Source: Flavobacteriaceae bacterium
GTDB taxonomy: Bacteria; Bacteroidota; Bacteroidia; Flavobacteriales; Flavobacteriaceae
Assembly (NCBI GenBank): GCA_023264015.1
Contig: JALQTJ010000003.1
Location: 1-64,000, forward strand
Length of the DNA stretch: 64,000 nucleotides
Reading direction: 5' to 3'
The notes below the pieces were generated by a model. It ran no database searches, was not told the origin of the DNA, and was given only the letters and a program-made list of their open reading frames with translations. A program made the translations under genes and the position numbers. Position 1 is the stretch's first letter. Each line of letters opens with the position of its first letter. Positions 17,917 through 27,262 of this stretch are shown here, one piece after another.

Positions 17917-19437
17917 ATGACTCTGCCCTTGTTCAATTCGATTGCCTCTTGGTTGCTTAAAAAGCGCTTGCATCAGATTGAATTATTTGTAAAGTATCCG
18001 GCAGATGTACAAAATGAGCTCTTGCTTAAGTTGGTTGATATGGCAGCATTTACTGAGTTTGGGACGAAATATCGATTTGATGAGATCGAGACTTACCGGC
18101 AGTTTGCAGCGCGGGTTCCGATCAGCTCTTACGAAGATTTGGCTCCCATGATTCAACGCTGCAGAGAGGGAGAACAAAATGTGTTTTGGCCGACTCCTAT
18201 CAAGTGGTTTGCAAAAAGCAGTGGAACCACTAATGCCAAGAGCAAGTTTATACCGGTAAGTCAAGAGGCGTTAGACGATTGCCACTACAAGTCAGGTAAA
18301 GACCTCTTGTCGCTCTACCTCAATAATAATGAAGGTTCGAAACTCTTTACCGGAAAGAGCCTAAGGCTAGGTGGAAGCAAAGAACTCTACAAAGAAAAAG
18401 GATCCTATTTTGGTGACCTCTCAGCGATCTTAATCGACAATTTACCAAAGTGGGCTGAATACAGTAGCACCCCGAGTAACCGTGTATCGCTGATGTCGCA
18501 TTGGGAGGAAAAACTAAGGGCCATTATCGCCGAAAGCACTCAAGAAAACGTGACCTCGCTTGCGGGCGTTCCATCATGGATGCTGGTGTTATTGACTGAA
18601 CTCTTAAAAGAAACTAAGGCAGATCACCTTTTTGAGGTGTGGGAAAACCTGGAGGTCTATTTTCATGGAGGGGTAAGCTTTACGCCTTATAGAACCCAAT
18701 ACGATAAGTTATTGCCACATACCCATTTCAAGTACTACGAGATCTACAATGCTTCTGAGGGATTCTTTGCCATTCAAGACCGCAACTACCATAGCGATCT
18801 GCTGCTCATGTTAGATTATGGAATTTTCTATGAATTCATTCCAATGACGGAGTGGGGTAAAGAGCATCCCAAAGTGCTTCCGATCTGGGAGGTAGCGTTG
18901 GGCGTGAATTATGCTATGGTAATCTCAACGAATGCGGGACTTTGGCGCTATACCGTTGGCGATACGGTGCGTTTTACTTCGCTCTCTCCGTTTCGAATAA
19001 AGATTACAGGAAGAACCAAGCACTACATCAATGCCTTCGGTGAAGAATTGATCGTTGAGAATGCCGAGCAAGCCTTGAGAACGGCTTGTGAGCAGACCGG
19101 AGCCTCTCTTATTGATTACACGGCGGCCCCAGTGTATATGAGTGACAAAGAAAAAGGGGCCCATCAATGGATGATTGAATTTCGAAAAGCTCCTGAAGAT
19201 TTGAAACGATTTACCTTGGTGCTTGACGAGGCTTTAAAACACCTCAATTCAGACTACGAGGCGAAACGCCAATCTGATATAACACTTCGCATGCCTATCG
19301 TAGAGGTCGCTCCGAATGGCTTGTTTTATCAATGGTTAAAGTCAAAAGAAAAGGTGGGAGGGCAGCATAAAATACCGCGCCTCTCGAATTCACGAGACTA
19401 TATCGAAGAATTACTGCAACTTACGAAGCAGCTTTAA
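17917..19437 (+). CDS. GH3-family acyl-adenylate/amide synthetase homologue
   Basis: GH3 proteins adenylate a carboxylic acid and join it to an amino acid; plant members act on auxin and jasmonate. The bacterial substrate is unknown. The 506-residue protein has the ATP motif [18 protein letters not shown] (about residues 93-110) and the later motifs [11 protein letters not shown] and YxVGDTVRF that define the family. ATG at 17917 was chosen over GTG 17893 because of the promoter position. The 3' end overlaps clpX by 17 bases on the other strand. Confidence 0.82.
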   Translation: MTLPLFNSIASWLLKKRLHQIELFVKYPADVQNELLLKLVDMAAFTEFGTKYRFDEIETYRQFAARVPISSYEDLAPMIQRCREGEQNVFWPTPIKWFAKSSGTTNAKSKFIPVSQEALDDCHYKSGKDLLSLYLNNNEGSKLFTGKSLRLGGSKELYKEKGSYFGDLSAILIDNLPKWAEYSSTPSNRVSLMSHWEEKLRAIIAESTQENVTSLAGVPSWMLVLLTELLKETKADHLFEVWENLEVYFHGGVSFTPYRTQYDKLLPHTHFKYYEIYNASEGFFAIQDRNYHSDLLLMLDYGIFYEFIPMTEWGKEHPKVLPIWEVALGVNYAMVISTNAGLWRYTVGDTVRFTSLSPFRIKITGRTKHYINAFGEELIVENAEQALRTACEQTGASLIDYTAAPVYMSDKEKGAHQWMIEFRKAPEDLKRFTLVLDEALKHLNSDYEAKRQSDITLRMPIVEVAPNGLFYQWLKSKEKVGGQHKIPRLSNSRDYIEELLQLTKQL

Positions 19438-20659
19438 GAGAATTTAAGGCAGCAGAATGGGTGTCTAATTGTGCCTGCACGTAAGCTTGGTCTACTTTGA
19501 GGTGTTTTTCTCCGTTTGAAGGCATCTCGAACATGGCCTCGGTAAATACTGCCTCGCAGAGGGTGCGAAGGCCGCGTGCACCTAGCTTGAATTCTAGTGC
19601 CTTATCGACGATGTAAGCTTTAGCCTCATCGTCTATTTCCATTTCTATACCGTCAATCTCGAAGAGTCGGTGATACTGCTTGAGCAGTGCATTCTTCGGG
19701 GTGCTCAGAATCATAAGTAGACTATCTCGGTCTAACGGATTCATGTGGGTCAAGACAGGAAGTCGACCTATGATCTCAGGAATAAGACCAAAGCTCTTTA
19801 AATCTCTAGGGCTGATATATTGCAAGAGGTTTTCTGAATCGATTTGATCTTTAGCCACTGCACTGCTGTATCCAACCGCTTGTCGATTAAGGCGCTGTGA
19901 GATATGTCGCTCTATTCCGTCAAATGCCCCTGCGGCTATAAACAAGATATTAGAGGTGTCAACCTCAATAAACTTCTGGTCAGGATGTTTGCGGCCACCT
20001 TTAGGCGGCACGTTGACGGTGGTTCCTTCGAGTAACTTGAGTAAACCCTGTTGCACGCCTTCTCCTGAAACGTCTCTCGTGATAGAAGGGTTGTCACTTT
20101 TACGCGCAATCTTATCGATCTCATCGATGAAAACAATACCGCGTTGTGCCTTTTCTAGGTCGTAATCTGCTGCCTGAAGCAATCTGGTTAGTATGCTTTC
20201 TACATCTTCACCTACATATCCAGCCTCTGTCAATACCGTAGCATCGACAATAGCCAGAGGAACGTGCAGTAGCTTGGCGATTGTTTTGGCAACTAGGGTC
20301 TTTCCGGTACCCGTTTGCCCAACGAGCATTACATTACTCTTCTGAATTTCTACCTCGTCTTTGCTGCTGGGTTTGAGCAGTCGTTTGTAGTGATTGTAAA
20401 CGGCTACCGAAAGAACGCGTTTGGTTTTCTCTTGACCGATGACGTATTCGTCTAAAAAGGCTTTGATGTCTTTGGGTTTGCGCAATTCAAACGCCTCTTC
20501 AATACTTTCTTTTTGTTTGCCTTTGTGTTCTTCAGAAACAATGTGATAGGCCTGTTCAATGCAATCATCGCATATATGGGCATCTATACCTGCGATAAGC
20601 AAGTTGGTTTCTTGTTTCTTTCGTCCGCAGAACGAACACTGAAGATTGTCGGCACTCAT
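19421..20659 (-). CDS. clpX: ClpX, ATPase subunit of the ClpXP protease
   Basis: An AAA+ unfoldase that feeds substrates to ClpP, encoded just upstream. The 412-residue protein has the N-terminal zinc-binding domain (Cys 8, 11, 30, 33), Walker A GQTGTGKT, Walker [11 protein letters not shown], pore loop GYVGED, and a ClpP-binding IGF-type loop ([10 protein letters not shown] lies next to it). It has an ATG start, 9 bases after clpP. The order tig-clpP-clpX matches the classical arrangement. Confidence 0.97.
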   Translation of the reverse strand: MSADNLQCSFCGRKKQETNLLIAGIDAHICDDCIEQAYHIVSEEHKGKQKESIEEAFELRKPKDIKAFLDEYVIGQEKTKRVLSVAVYNHYKRLLKPSSKDEVEIQKSNVMLVGQTGTGKTLVAKTIAKLLHVPLAIVDATVLTEAGYVGEDVESILTRLLQAADYDLEKAQRGIVFIDEIDKIARKSDNPSITRDVSGEGVQQGLLKLLEGTTVNVPPKGGRKHPDQKFIEVDTSNILFIAAGAFDGIERHISQRLNRQAVGYSSAVAKDQIDSENLLQYISPRDLKSFGLIPEIIGRLPVLTHMNPLDRDSLLMILSTPKNALLKQYHRLFEIDGIEMEIDDEAKAYIVDKALEFKLGARGLRTLCEAVFTEAMFEMPSNGEKHLKVDQAYVQAQLDTHSAALNSLKAAS

Positions 20660-20668
20660 AGCGTCGAA

Positions 20669-21352
20669 TTAACTGCTGGGTTGACGCGAAAGAATTTCGT
20701 CAATCATCCCGTATTCTTTTGCGGCCTCGGCACGCATCCAATAATCTCTATCACTGTCTTGATAGACTTTGTCAAAAGGCTGTTTACTGTGTTTAGCGAT
20801 AATCTCGTAGAGCTCGTCTTTTAGCTTTAGAATCTCGCGTGCAGTAATTTCAATATCAGAAGCTTGTCCTTGAGCACCTCCTAGAGGTTGGTGAATCATA
20901 ACTCTAGAGTGTTCTAGTCCACTTCGTTTACCGTCAGCACCTGCACACAATAGCACTGCCGCCATTGATGCTGCGATTCCTGTACATATTGTAGCTACAT
21001 CTGGGCGTATAAATTGCATGGTGTCATAGATACCTAAACCAGCATAAACGCTACCCCCCGGAGAGTTGATATAGATCTGAATGTCTTTGGTTGAATCTGT
21101 GCTTTCTAAGAACAGTAATTGTGCCTGAATAATATTTGCTACTTGATCGTTTACCGCAGTTCCCAAAAAGATAATACGGTCCATCATGAGACGTGAGAAC
21201 ACATCGAAAATCGCAATATTCATTTGTCGCTCTTCGATGATGTTTGGCGTCATTGCCATGGGATACATACTCGAAACGATTTGATCGTAATACAACGAAT
21301 TGATCCCTTGATCTTGGATAGCGAATTTTTTAAACTCCTTGTGAATATCCAT
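20669..21352 (-). CDS. clpP: ClpP, ATP-dependent Clp protease proteolytic subunit
   Basis: The tetradecameric serine peptidase of ClpXP. The catalytic triad is visible as Ser about 129 (GIAASMAA), His about 154 (MIHQPLGGAQG) and Asp about 203 (DRDYWM). It is 227 residues long, slightly longer than E. coli ClpP because of an N-terminal segment. It has an ATG start and probably has its own promoter in the short tig-clpP gap. Confidence 0.97.
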   Translation of the reverse strand: MDIHKEFKKFAIQDQGINSLYYDQIVSSMYPMAMTPNIIEERQMNIAIFDVFSRLMMDRIIFLGTAVNDQVANIIQAQLLFLESTDSTKDIQIYINSPGGSVYAGLGIYDTMQFIRPDVATICTGIAASMAAVLLCAGADGKRSGLEHSRVMIHQPLGGAQGQASDIEITAREILKLKDELYEIIAKHSKQPFDKVYQDSDRDYWMRAEAAKEYGMIDEILSRQPSS

Positions 21353-21381
21353 GTACTGATGTTCGTTTAATGTGCTTCTTT

Positions 21382-21389
21382 CAAAGATA
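21382..21389 (-). promoter_or_regulatory. Candidate -7 box for clpP
   Basis: TATCTTTG on the minus strand, 30 bases upstream of the clpP ATG, matches TAnnTTTG. No clear -33 element was seen; it falls in the end of tig. Confidence 0.4.
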
Positions 21390-21397
21390 CTTTAAAA

Positions 21398-22714
21398 TTA
21401 AGCGTATGCCTCTTTGGCGAATTCTTCGAAGGTTACTTTCTTCTTCTTCAGTTTAGCCTTCTCTTTAAAGAGGTCAAGAATGCGCTCATTGATAAGTTGA
21501 GAAGAAAGACGTCTTACCTCTTCTTCGTTTTGCATAATAGAGGCTGTAATAGACTCGAGCTCTTCATCAGTAGGATTCATTCTTCCGAATTGAGCCATTT
21601 GACTCGCTACATAGCCTTTGGTGAATTCTTTGAGATCTTCAAATTCGATCTTGATACCGTGTTGCTCGATCAGCTTTGATTCGAGTAACTGGTAGCGAAT
21701 TCCTTTTTCAGTTCTTTCGTATTCGGTCATGGCCTCTTCTTCAGTCAGCGGTTTTTCGCCGCCGTGTTGCATCCATTTGATTAAAAACTCTTTGGGTAAA
21801 TCAAACTTGCTCTCTTCGATCAATTTTTCAGTAACATCATTCATCAATTTCTGATCAGATTGTTGTTCGAACTGGGCTTCTGAATCTTCTTTAATGCGCT
21901 GTTTCATCTCATCCTCTGAAGTGACCTTGTCGGCTCCGAAAAGTTTATCGTAAAACGCTTGGTCGAGGGCTGCAGCCTTTCTAAGATTGATCTCTTCTAT
22001 AGCGAAGCTGATCTCTGTGCTAAGCTTTTCTGCTTCATCAGCAGCCACACCCAATACGCGGGCTAAAACCGAAGTTTCTTCGAAAAGACCTTTGGTTTTA
22101 AGGCTTAGGCTTTCGCCTACTTTTTTACCGATAAAGGCGGATTGATTTTTCTTTCCCTTAAGGTCTTTAACGCTAAATGTAGCCTTGTTCGTTTGATCGT
22201 CAAAAGTTACAGTTGCTGTGATTTCGCTATCGGCAGTGGCTTCGGCTTGTGTTTCTAACGTTCCGTATTGCTTTCTCAAACGCTCTACTTGTTCTTTCAA
22301 GCTCTTATCCGAGACTGTAATTTCATAATGGTTGATCGTTTTCTTTGAAGGGAATGCCGGTTCTACAGCAGGTGCCAGACCGATTTCGTATTCAAAGGTG
22401 AGCGGATCATTGTTCCAATCAAAGTCTTCAACCTCTTTCGGTAATACGTTACCCAAAAGATCAAGTTTTTCTTTTTGGATGTACTCACTTAGAGATTGCT
22501 GTAAGAGTTTATTGATTTCTTCAGCCTTTACCCCTTGCTCGTATTGTTTCTTAATTAACGACATCGGAACCTGTCCTTTTCTAAAGCCAGGAATGGATGC
22601 ACGCCTGCGGTAATCCTTCAGTAAGTTCTCTACTTTTTCGCTGTAGTCTTCTTTGGTTACTGCGACGGTTAGAATCGCGTGCAGTGGGCTTAATTCTTTC
22701 TTGGTAATTTTCAT
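21398..22714 (-). CDS. tig: Trigger factor (ribosome-associated chaperone)
   Basis: A chaperone and prolyl isomerase that binds at the ribosome exit tunnel. The 438-residue length is normal. The ribosome-binding loop reads IPGFRKGQVP (about residues 40-49), matching the GFRxGxxP signature. The middle PPIase domain and the helical C-terminal domain follow. The protein is rich in Lys and Glu. It heads the tig-clpP-clpX unit. Confidence 0.95.
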   Translation of the reverse strand: MKITKKELSPLHAILTVAVTKEDYSEKVENLLKDYRRRASIPGFRKGQVPMSLIKKQYEQGVKAEEINKLLQQSLSEYIQKEKLDLLGNVLPKEVEDFDWNNDPLTFEYEIGLAPAVEPAFPSKKTINHYEITVSDKSLKEQVERLRKQYGTLETQAEATADSEITATVTFDDQTNKATFSVKDLKGKKNQSAFIGKKVGESLSLKTKGLFEETSVLARVLGVAADEAEKLSTEISFAIEEINLRKAAALDQAFYDKLFGADKVTSEDEMKQRIKEDSEAQFEQQSDQKLMNDVTEKLIEESKFDLPKEFLIKWMQHGGEKPLTEEEAMTEYERTEKGIRYQLLESKLIEQHGIKIEFEDLKEFTKGYVASQMAQFGRMNPTDEELESITASIMQNEEEVRRLSSQLINERILDLFKEKAKLKKKKVTFEEFAKEAYA

Positions 22715-22742
22715 GTATCCTTGAGGGAGTTAAAACAGGCGG

Positions 22743-22773
22743 CAAAATTAGTCTATTTCGCTGCGCCTCACAA
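22743..22773 (-). promoter_or_regulatory. Promoter of tig
   Basis: On the minus strand a TTG (22771-22773) is followed after 20 bases by TAATTTTG (22743-22750), a full match to the Bacteroidota TTG/TAnnTTTG pattern, 29 bases before the tig ATG. Confidence 0.6.
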
Positions 22774-23535
22774 ATCTAAAAAGGTCGTAACGAGTTGATC
22801 AAAGGCTTCTGGTTGTTCGGCATGTAACCAATGTCCTGCATTTTCAAGTGAGGCAATTTGACTGTTCGGAAACTGATGGTGTATACGCTCGAAATCACTG
22901 TCTAGAATGTAAGCGGAGTTTAACCCTCTAATGAAGAGGCTTTGAACTTCGCTTTGAGCTTCTAGGTTGAGCTCTTGAGTGACCGTGCTTTGGTCTGCCA
23001 AGAAACGCTCAATATTGCAGCGCACTCTGAGCTCTTGGTTGCTATCTCGTTCTAAGTTCTTAAGTAAGAAGAAGCGTAACTGTTGGCTTTCAAAGAGCGG
23101 TTCTAAAAAGTCTTCGGCCTCTTTTCTGCTGGCGAAGCGACGCTGATCTAATTCCCATAGGGCATTTAAAATTTCACCGTGTTGACTCGAATAGCTTTTC
23201 GGAGCGATATCGGCTACTACAAGTTTTTCGATATATGCTGGATAATACAGGGCGAGATACATAGCCGTCTTTCCACCCATAGAATGACCTAATACCTCGA
23301 AGCTTGAAATACCTAGGCTATCGGCATAGTGAATCACATCGGCAGCCATGGTTGGATAGTCCCAAGTGTCGTGATGGAAGCTTTTGCCGTGATTACGGGC
23401 ATCGAGCAGGTGAACCTGGCGTCCTGAAAGACTCCATTTCTTAGCAAAGGTCTTCCAGTTGTCACCGCTTCCTAAGAATCCGTGTAACACAAATAGGGGT
23501 TGGCCCTCACCTAAAACGTTCGAATGCACGATCAT
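22768..23535 (-). CDS. Alpha/beta-fold hydrolase, YbfF-like esterase
   Basis: A 255-residue hydrolase. Start motif LHGFLGSGDNW (oxyanion region), nucleophile elbow GHSMGG (Ser about 85), and C-terminal ENAGHWLHAEQPE with the catalytic His. The pattern LLDARNHGKSFH matches the YbfF/ABHD11 esterase group. It overlaps pdxJ upstream by 4 bases (ATGA type), so it is translationally coupled. The substrate is not evident. Confidence 0.85.
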   Translation of the reverse strand: MIVHSNVLGEGQPLFVLHGFLGSGDNWKTFAKKWSLSGRQVHLLDARNHGKSFHHDTWDYPTMAADVIHYADSLGISSFEVLGHSMGGKTAMYLALYYPAYIEKLVVADIAPKSYSSQHGEILNALWELDQRRFASRKEAEDFLEPLFESQQLRFFLLKNLERDSNQELRVRCNIERFLADQSTVTQELNLEAQSEVQSLFIRGLNSAYILDSDFERIHHQFPNSQIASLENAGHWLHAEQPEAFDQLVTTFLDL

Positions 23536-24260
23536 TGTTGAGCCTCTTTAATCAGAGTGAGATACTGCTTTACCACCGATTCTAGGCCTTTTTCGATTGC
23601 CTCACAGATGAGGGCATGTCCGATAGAAACCTCTAGTAGATCAGGTATTTTGGCAGCGAAGTAGGCAATATTGTCAAGCGAAAGGTCGTGGCCTGCGTTG
23701 ATTCCTAGTCCATATTTTTGCGCTTCTAAAGCTGTAGCGATAAAGGGTTCAATCGCCTTTTCTGGATTTGAATTGAAATGCAGCGCATAGGGTTCAGTGT
23801 ACAATTCTATCCGATCTGTCCCTGTCTCTGCGGCGTAAGGAACCATGTCAACATCGGCATTCAAGAAAATAGAAGTACGTATACCTTCACGTTTAAAGGT
23901 TGCAATGGTATCTTTTAGAAAACTCTGGTGTGTCTTGCAGTCCCAGCCGGCATCAGAGGTAATAGCGTCTGGTGCGTCTGGGACGAGGGTCACCTGGGTA
24001 GGTCTCACCTCGAGTACCAAATCGACAAAAGATGAAATGGGATTTCCTTCAATATTAAACTCGGTAGTCACGATTTTTTTTAGGTCTCTCGTGTCTTGAT
24101 ATTTGATGTGACGTTCGTCTGGACGAGGGTGGACGGTGATCCCTTGAGCTCCATAAGACTCTAACGATTGAGCGGTTTGAATCAGATCTGGATTGTTTCC
24201 GCCTCTGGCATTGCGCAGGGTAGCCCACTTGTTGACGTTCACGCTAAGTTTGGTGGCCAT
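23532..24260 (-). CDS. pdxJ: Pyridoxine 5'-phosphate synthase
   Basis: It makes pyridoxine phosphate from 1-deoxyxylulose 5-phosphate and 3-amino-2-oxopropyl phosphate, the last step of the DXP-dependent vitamin B6 route. The 242-residue TIM barrel shows the family motifs LSVNVNKWATLRNARGG at the start, TVHPRPDERHI, and GLGINAGHDLSLDN. Its presence implies de novo B6 synthesis. It has an ATG start and is first in a two-gene unit with the hydrolase. Confidence 0.95.
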   Translation of the reverse strand: MATKLSVNVNKWATLRNARGGNNPDLIQTAQSLESYGAQGITVHPRPDERHIKYQDTRDLKKIVTTEFNIEGNPISSFVDLVLEVRPTQVTLVPDAPDAITSDAGWDCKTHQSFLKDTIATFKREGIRTSIFLNADVDMVPYAAETGTDRIELYTEPYALHFNSNPEKAIEPFIATALEAQKYGLGINAGHDLSLDNIAYFAAKIPDLLEVSIGHALICEAIEKGLESVVKQYLTLIKEAQQ

Positions 24261-24350
24261 GGTCTATAAATGTTTAAGTGGCTCTAAGGCCATGCAAAAA
24301 TAGCGAATCTTAAAGGGAATAAAGTCTTGTGAATATCCGTAATTTGCACT

Positions 24351-25022
24351 GTGCAAGAGCAAGAATACACATTGTCTCAACTGAGAAACGATAAGCTTCA
24401 AAGCTTTGAGCTTGATCAGCCTATCGCAACGCTAAAATCTTTTTTTGAGCAGTCGAATTATTCGCATGCAGCGTTGACGGAGCATGGCATTTTTATGGGC
24501 TGTATTCCGAATTATGTGCTAACCCCGTACGAAGACACGACTTCAATAGGAGCGTTACTTGAAGAGGTAGAACACTTCTCTGTAACTGAAGACGCTTACT
24601 GGCTAGAGGCTTTAGAGACCACGCTACGTGCTGAGGCTGATATTGTGCCAGTTGTTGATGGCGAACACCATTTCCTAGGGTACTATTTACTTGAGGATTT
24701 AGAAGTGTTTTTAGCGCGTACTCCTTTTCTTTCTGAGGGAGGATCTGTACTTGTGCTCTCGGTGCAGAAGGAGGCGTACTCGATAGGACAACTCACCCAG
24801 ATTCTTGAGCGGAATAATGCACGGGTTTTGGGTGTGCTGCAAACTGCTGACTATGGCGAGCGTATAGAAATCACAGTTAAGCTGGTCTCTGAATCGCTCC
24901 ATACACTTTTAAGCGAACTAAGGCGATACGACTTCAGTATAGAAAAGGCGTTAAACGAAGATTTATTCGCAGAACAGCTCAAGGAGCGTTCTGCCTATTT
25001 TGAAAAATTTTTAAACCTATAA
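24351..25022 (+). CDS. CBS-domain protein with a C-terminal ACT-like segment
   Basis: A 223-residue cytosolic protein with a CBS pair at about residues 15-130 (hydrophobic pattern ending DIVPVVDGEHHFLGYYLLEDL). A C-terminal segment (SVLVLSVQKEAYSIGQLTQILERNNARVLGV) resembles an ACT regulatory fold. It probably senses a nucleotide or other small ligand; no catalytic part is visible. No ATG fits; GTG at 24351 starts it. It lies 4 bases upstream of nadK, a conserved flavobacterial neighbour pair. Confidence 0.8.
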   Translation: MQEQEYTLSQLRNDKLQSFELDQPIATLKSFFEQSNYSHAALTEHGIFMGCIPNYVLTPYEDTTSIGALLEEVEHFSVTEDAYWLEALETTLRAEADIVPVVDGEHHFLGYYLLEDLEVFLARTPFLSEGGSVLVLSVQKEAYSIGQLTQILERNNARVLGVLQTADYGERIEITVKLVSESLHTLLSELRRYDFSIEKALNEDLFAEQLKERSAYFEKFLNL

Positions 25023-25026
25023 CCGC

Positions 25027-25914
25027 ATGCCTAAAGCCATCGCTTTTTTTGGTATTCACTTCGATGCTGAGCATTGTGCCCTGGTGGAAGGATTGATTCT
25101 GAGAGCGATTGCACTTGGTTATGAGGCCTTTGTTGAGGCCGATTACCTCGAGCAGCTGAAGGACTGTAAGCTACCCGCCTCTATCAAAGCCTATGCTGCT
25201 CCTGAAGATTTAGATGCAAACGTGCACCTCATGGTGAGCATTGGCGGAGATGGAACGATGCTTAGGGCAGTTACGTATATAGGTGCAAAAGAAATTCCAT
25301 TGGTCGGGGTCAATACCGGAAGGTTGGGATTCTTATCGCTCATCTCAGTAGAGGAAGCTCAGTCGCTATTAGATCGATTTGTATCGGGTAATTACCGCTA
25401 CGAAACACGTCAGTTGTTAGAACTTCAATTTGTGGGCGGATCAGAGGCTTTTGGTTCACAGAACTTCGCCCTGAACGAGATTGCAGTGAGTCGAAAAGAC
25501 ACCACAAGCATGATCACTATTGAAACCTGGCTAGATGATGTTTATTTGACTACCTATTGGGCCGACGGCTTGCTTGTCGCCACGCCTACAGGATCTACCG
25601 GGTATTCACTGAGTTGCGGAGGGCCTGTGCTTACTCCTGATGCCAAGTCTCTAGTGATCACCCCTGTTGCACCCCACCATCTCAACGCTCGTCCGCTTGT
25701 GATTGACGACCAAACGCGCATCCGTATTAAGGTAGATTCTAGGGAGCCCCATCATCTGGTCTCGATGGATTCTCGAATAGAGACGGTAGAGAACGGTGTC
25801 GAGCTCCACATCCGAAAAGCAGATTTCAGCCTTAAGACGATTGCTTTTGAAGAAGACCATTTCTTTAAAACCCTCAGAGACAAGTTGCTTTGGGGTGAAG
25901 ACAAAAGAAATTAA
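25027..25914 (+). CDS. nadK: NAD kinase
   Basis: It phosphorylates NAD to NADP. The 295-residue protein has the GGDGT motif at about residues 73-77, the ALNEIAVSR segment (NE motif), and the glycine-rich TPTGSTGYSLSCGGP loop with conserved TGSTAY-type sequence. It follows the CBS gene by 4 bases and precedes an outer-membrane protein gene by 3, so all are probably one transcript running into uppS-bamA. Confidence 0.95.
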   Translation: MPKAIAFFGIHFDAEHCALVEGLILRAIALGYEAFVEADYLEQLKDCKLPASIKAYAAPEDLDANVHLMVSIGGDGTMLRAVTYIGAKEIPLVGVNTGRLGFLSLISVEEAQSLLDRFVSGNYRYETRQLLELQFVGGSEAFGSQNFALNEIAVSRKDTTSMITIETWLDDVYLTTYWADGLLVATPTGSTGYSLSCGGPVLTPDAKSLVITPVAPHHLNARPLVIDDQTRIRIKVDSREPHHLVSMDSRIETVENGVELHIRKADFSLKTIAFEEDHFFKTLRDKLLWGEDKRN

Positions 25915-25917
25915 GCT

Positions 25918-26487
25918 ATGAACCGATTGATTTTTCTTTGTTTTTGGGGAGTACTCCTTTTTTCTGCTGTTGACCTCACAGCACAATCTCTTTTAAATCG
26001 ACTAGAGTTTGGATTCAGTGCACAAGCGCTTTCAGATTATGCAGACCTAAATTCTGAAGTGGATCCCAACACGAATGAAAGAGCGCTAGGTGTTTTTAGC
26101 CAATTGGATGTCGCTCCTGCGGTAGTGGTTCGCTACAATATGCCTTATCGCTTTGCCTTGAGGGGGAGTTACTCGCTAACTCAAGAACTGGTCAAGGCGG
26201 GTTTGATAGGTGAATTTCTCTTTAACGATTACAATGCTTACGAGCCTATAACTACAGTTACGCCTTACCTCGGATTAGGTGCAGCATTTAACGAAGCCGT
26301 TGACCGCAGGGAAGCAGGTTTTTCGGCTATTGTAGCCTTCGGAGTGAAAAAGAAACACAAGAGATTAACCGCCTCTGCTGAGTTTGCGGCAGGTGTTCGT
26401 CTGCCGTCCGAGAATAAATCCCTACTCAATGATTGGTATGTGTTTCCTAATTTGTCAATAACCTATACCTTTGGCCCCAACTTTTAA
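25918..26487 (+). CDS. Predicted outer-membrane beta-barrel protein (DUF6089-like)
   Basis: A 189-residue exported protein with a signal peptide (about 1-22, ending LTAQS). Alternating strands rich in aromatic and Gly residues (VVRYNMPYRFALRGSYSL, VTPYLGLGAAF) and a terminal aromatic strand (SITYTFGPNF) are typical of small porin-like barrels. The place between nadK and uppS-bamA is where Flavobacteria carry a DUF6089 protein. Function unknown; an envelope role is inferred from context. Confidence 0.7.
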   Translation: MNRLIFLCFWGVLLFSAVDLTAQSLLNRLEFGFSAQALSDYADLNSEVDPNTNERALGVFSQLDVAPAVVVRYNMPYRFALRGSYSLTQELVKAGLIGEFLFNDYNAYEPITTVTPYLGLGAAFNEAVDRREAGFSAIVAFGVKKKHKRLTASAEFAAGVRLPSENKSLLNDWYVFPNLSITYTFGPNF

Positions 26488-26515
26488 GCCGCACTTGGGC
26501 TATACCTAACTGTTC

Positions 26516-27262
26516 ATGAATCACCTGCTTAAAGAACATTTACCCAAACACTTAGCCATCATCATGGATGGCAATGGTCGTTGGGCCAAAGCAAAGGGTA
26601 AGCCTAGAGCATTCGGACATGATGCGGGTTTTCGAGCCGTAAGGGCTATTGTAGAATCTTGTGCGAGATTAGAGATCCCCTATTTAACCCTTTATGCATT
26701 TTCTACTGAAAATTGGTTTAGACCTAAGAAAGAGGTAGATATACTCATGCGCATACTGTTATCTGCATTGAAGTCTGAATTAGAGACCATGCAGAAGAAC
26801 AATATTAAACTTCAAACGGTTGGCGGGATTTCGACCTTGCCAGGGGTTATTCTTGAGGAACTAGAGCGCGTTGTAGAGCAGACAGCCAACAACACCGGTA
26901 TGGTATTGACCCTTGCGCTTAGCTACGGAGGACGAGAAGAATTGGTCTCAATGGCTAAGGTCTTGGCTGAAAAAGTTAAAAATGGCTTAATTCATGAGCA
27001 AGATATCGACGAGTCTGTCGTAAATGAGCATCTTTACACCGCTGAAATGCCCGATGTAGACCTGCTCATTCGCACTAGCGGTGAAATGCGCATCAGCAAT
27101 TTCTTATTGTGGCAAAGCGCTTATGCCGAGTTGTATTTTACAGAGCGGTATTGGCCAGATTTTAAAGAAGAGCACCTCTTAGAGGCGCTGACAGATTATC
27201 AAAACAGAGAACGCCGATTTGGAAAGACTAGCGAACAGCTTGAAAAGACACCAAAGGTTTAA
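26516..27262 (+). CDS. uppS: Isoprenyl transferase (undecaprenyl diphosphate synthase)
   Basis: A cis-prenyltransferase that makes the C55 lipid carrier for peptidoglycan and other polymers. The 248-residue protein has MDGNGRWAKAKG with catalytic Asp18, the LTLYAFSTENW helix, and the C-terminal DLLIRTSGEMRISNFLLWQSAYAE motif that binds the diphosphate. It has an ATG start. Its end overlaps the bamA start, coupling lipid-carrier supply with outer-membrane assembly. Confidence 0.96.
   Translation: MNHLLKEHLPKHLAIIMDGNGRWAKAKGKPRAFGHDAGFRAVRAIVESCARLEIPYLTLYAFSTENWFRPKKEVDILMRILLSALKSELETMQKNNIKLQTVGGISTLPGVILEELERVVEQTANNTGMVLTLALSYGGREELVSMAKVLAEKVKNGLIHEQDIDESVVNEHLYTAEMPDVDLLIRTSGEMRISNFLLWQSAYAELYFTERYWPDFKEEHLLEALTDYQNRERRFGKTSEQLEKTPKV

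Noticed and set aside
25918..26487. Considered truncated beta-barrel pseudogene
   Set aside because: It has an intact signal peptide and a proper terminal aromatic strand; small size alone is not evidence of truncation.
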